Below, piece by piece: positions 6,473-6,614 of a stretch of 6,614 bases of DNA; positions within the stretch are counted from its first letter, which is position 1, and each line of letters starts with the position of its first letter. The DNA is from Psychrobacter sp. (lineage in GTDB: Bacteria; Pseudomonadota; Gammaproteobacteria; Pseudomonadales; Moraxellaceae): assembly GCA_012270355.1 (NCBI GenBank), contig JAAXIL010000017.1, forward strand, positions 1 through 6,614, in the 5' to 3' direction. The notes under the pieces are model-generated. The model searched no databases. It was not told the DNA's origin and saw only the letters and a list, made by a program, of their open reading frames with translations. The position numbers and the translations under genes were made by a program.

Positions 6473-6614
6473 AGGGTTAATCCGTTATTTATACATCAGT
6501 TTACATAACAGCTTATATACCAACATTTTTATTAAACAAAAAAATCCCCGTGCGAGCAAGACATATCAAAGATTCTCAGAGCTACAATTTTTCAGCAATG
6601 CCTCAAAAGCGAGA

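Larger units (their letters stand above)
6318..6614. other. Gene-poor divergent intergenic region
   Basis: This 297-bp AT-rich stretch contains the two candidate promoters and the Shine-Dalgarno listed separately. Otherwise I see no supported gene, tRNA or terminator. Frames open to the right edge exist from ATG 6450 and from GTG 6550 or ATG 6598, but none has a clear Shine-Dalgarno or recognisable protein sequence, so no partial gene is called. Confidence 0.5.

Noticed and set aside
6450..6614. Partial gene from ATG 6450 reading out of the window
   Set aside because: Its start overlaps the promoter-like region, there is no properly placed Shine-Dalgarno, and the translation looks like low-complexity AT-rich sequence.
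6550..6614. Start of a rightward gene at GTG 6550 or ATG 6598
   Set aside because: Open to the edge, but too short to judge; no Shine-Dalgarno upstream and no recognisable N-terminus.

Overview
The window looks like a chromosomal segment of a gammaproteobacterium, most probably of the family Moraxellaceae (Moraxella/Psychrobacter type). This rests on NuoL/M/N sequences of the gammaproteobacterial type, moderate GC content and polar Asn/Gln/His/Thr-rich insertions in otherwise conserved proteins. The family-level call is inference and could not be tested by a search.

Positions 1-4534 carry the distal end of a respiratory complex I (NADH:ubiquinone oxidoreductase, NDH-1) operon on the + strand: the 3' part of nuoL, then complete nuoM and nuoN. 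These are the three antiporter-like, proton-translocating membrane subunits. nuoL and nuoM are separated by 30 nt, in which a small perfect hairpin holds the nuoM ribosome-binding site. nuoM and nuoN overlap by an ATGA stop/start. NuoM is about 110 residues longer than the E. coli protein, mainly because of a roughly 93-residue hydrophilic segment before its last membrane helix.

Six nucleotides after nuoN, on the same strand, lies a ferredoxin/flavodoxin-NADP+ reductase gene (fpr type, 4541-5377). Its frame is intact from end to end except for one in-frame TGA at 4898-4900, where the family has a glycine. That is a one-base difference (GGA to TGA), so it is either a very recent nonsense mutation, a base-call error, or (least likely) a read-through site.

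On the opposite strand, convergent with fpr, lies an unrecognised 302-residue soluble protein with acidic, probably disordered ends (5409-6317). It starts at GTG with a good Shine-Dalgarno and has a plausible sigma70 promoter at 6390-6418. The last ~300 bases contain no confident gene. They appear to be a divergent promoter region, with an extended -10 pointing right at 6464-6472 towards something beyond the window.

I found no RNA genes, CRISPR array, complete insertion sequence or clearly new system. The points most worth a second look are the in-frame TGA in fpr, the long NuoM insertion, the placement of fpr at the end of the nuo operon, and a cluster of T-to-G-like changes in the first ~90 bases of nuoL that looks like sequence-end error.
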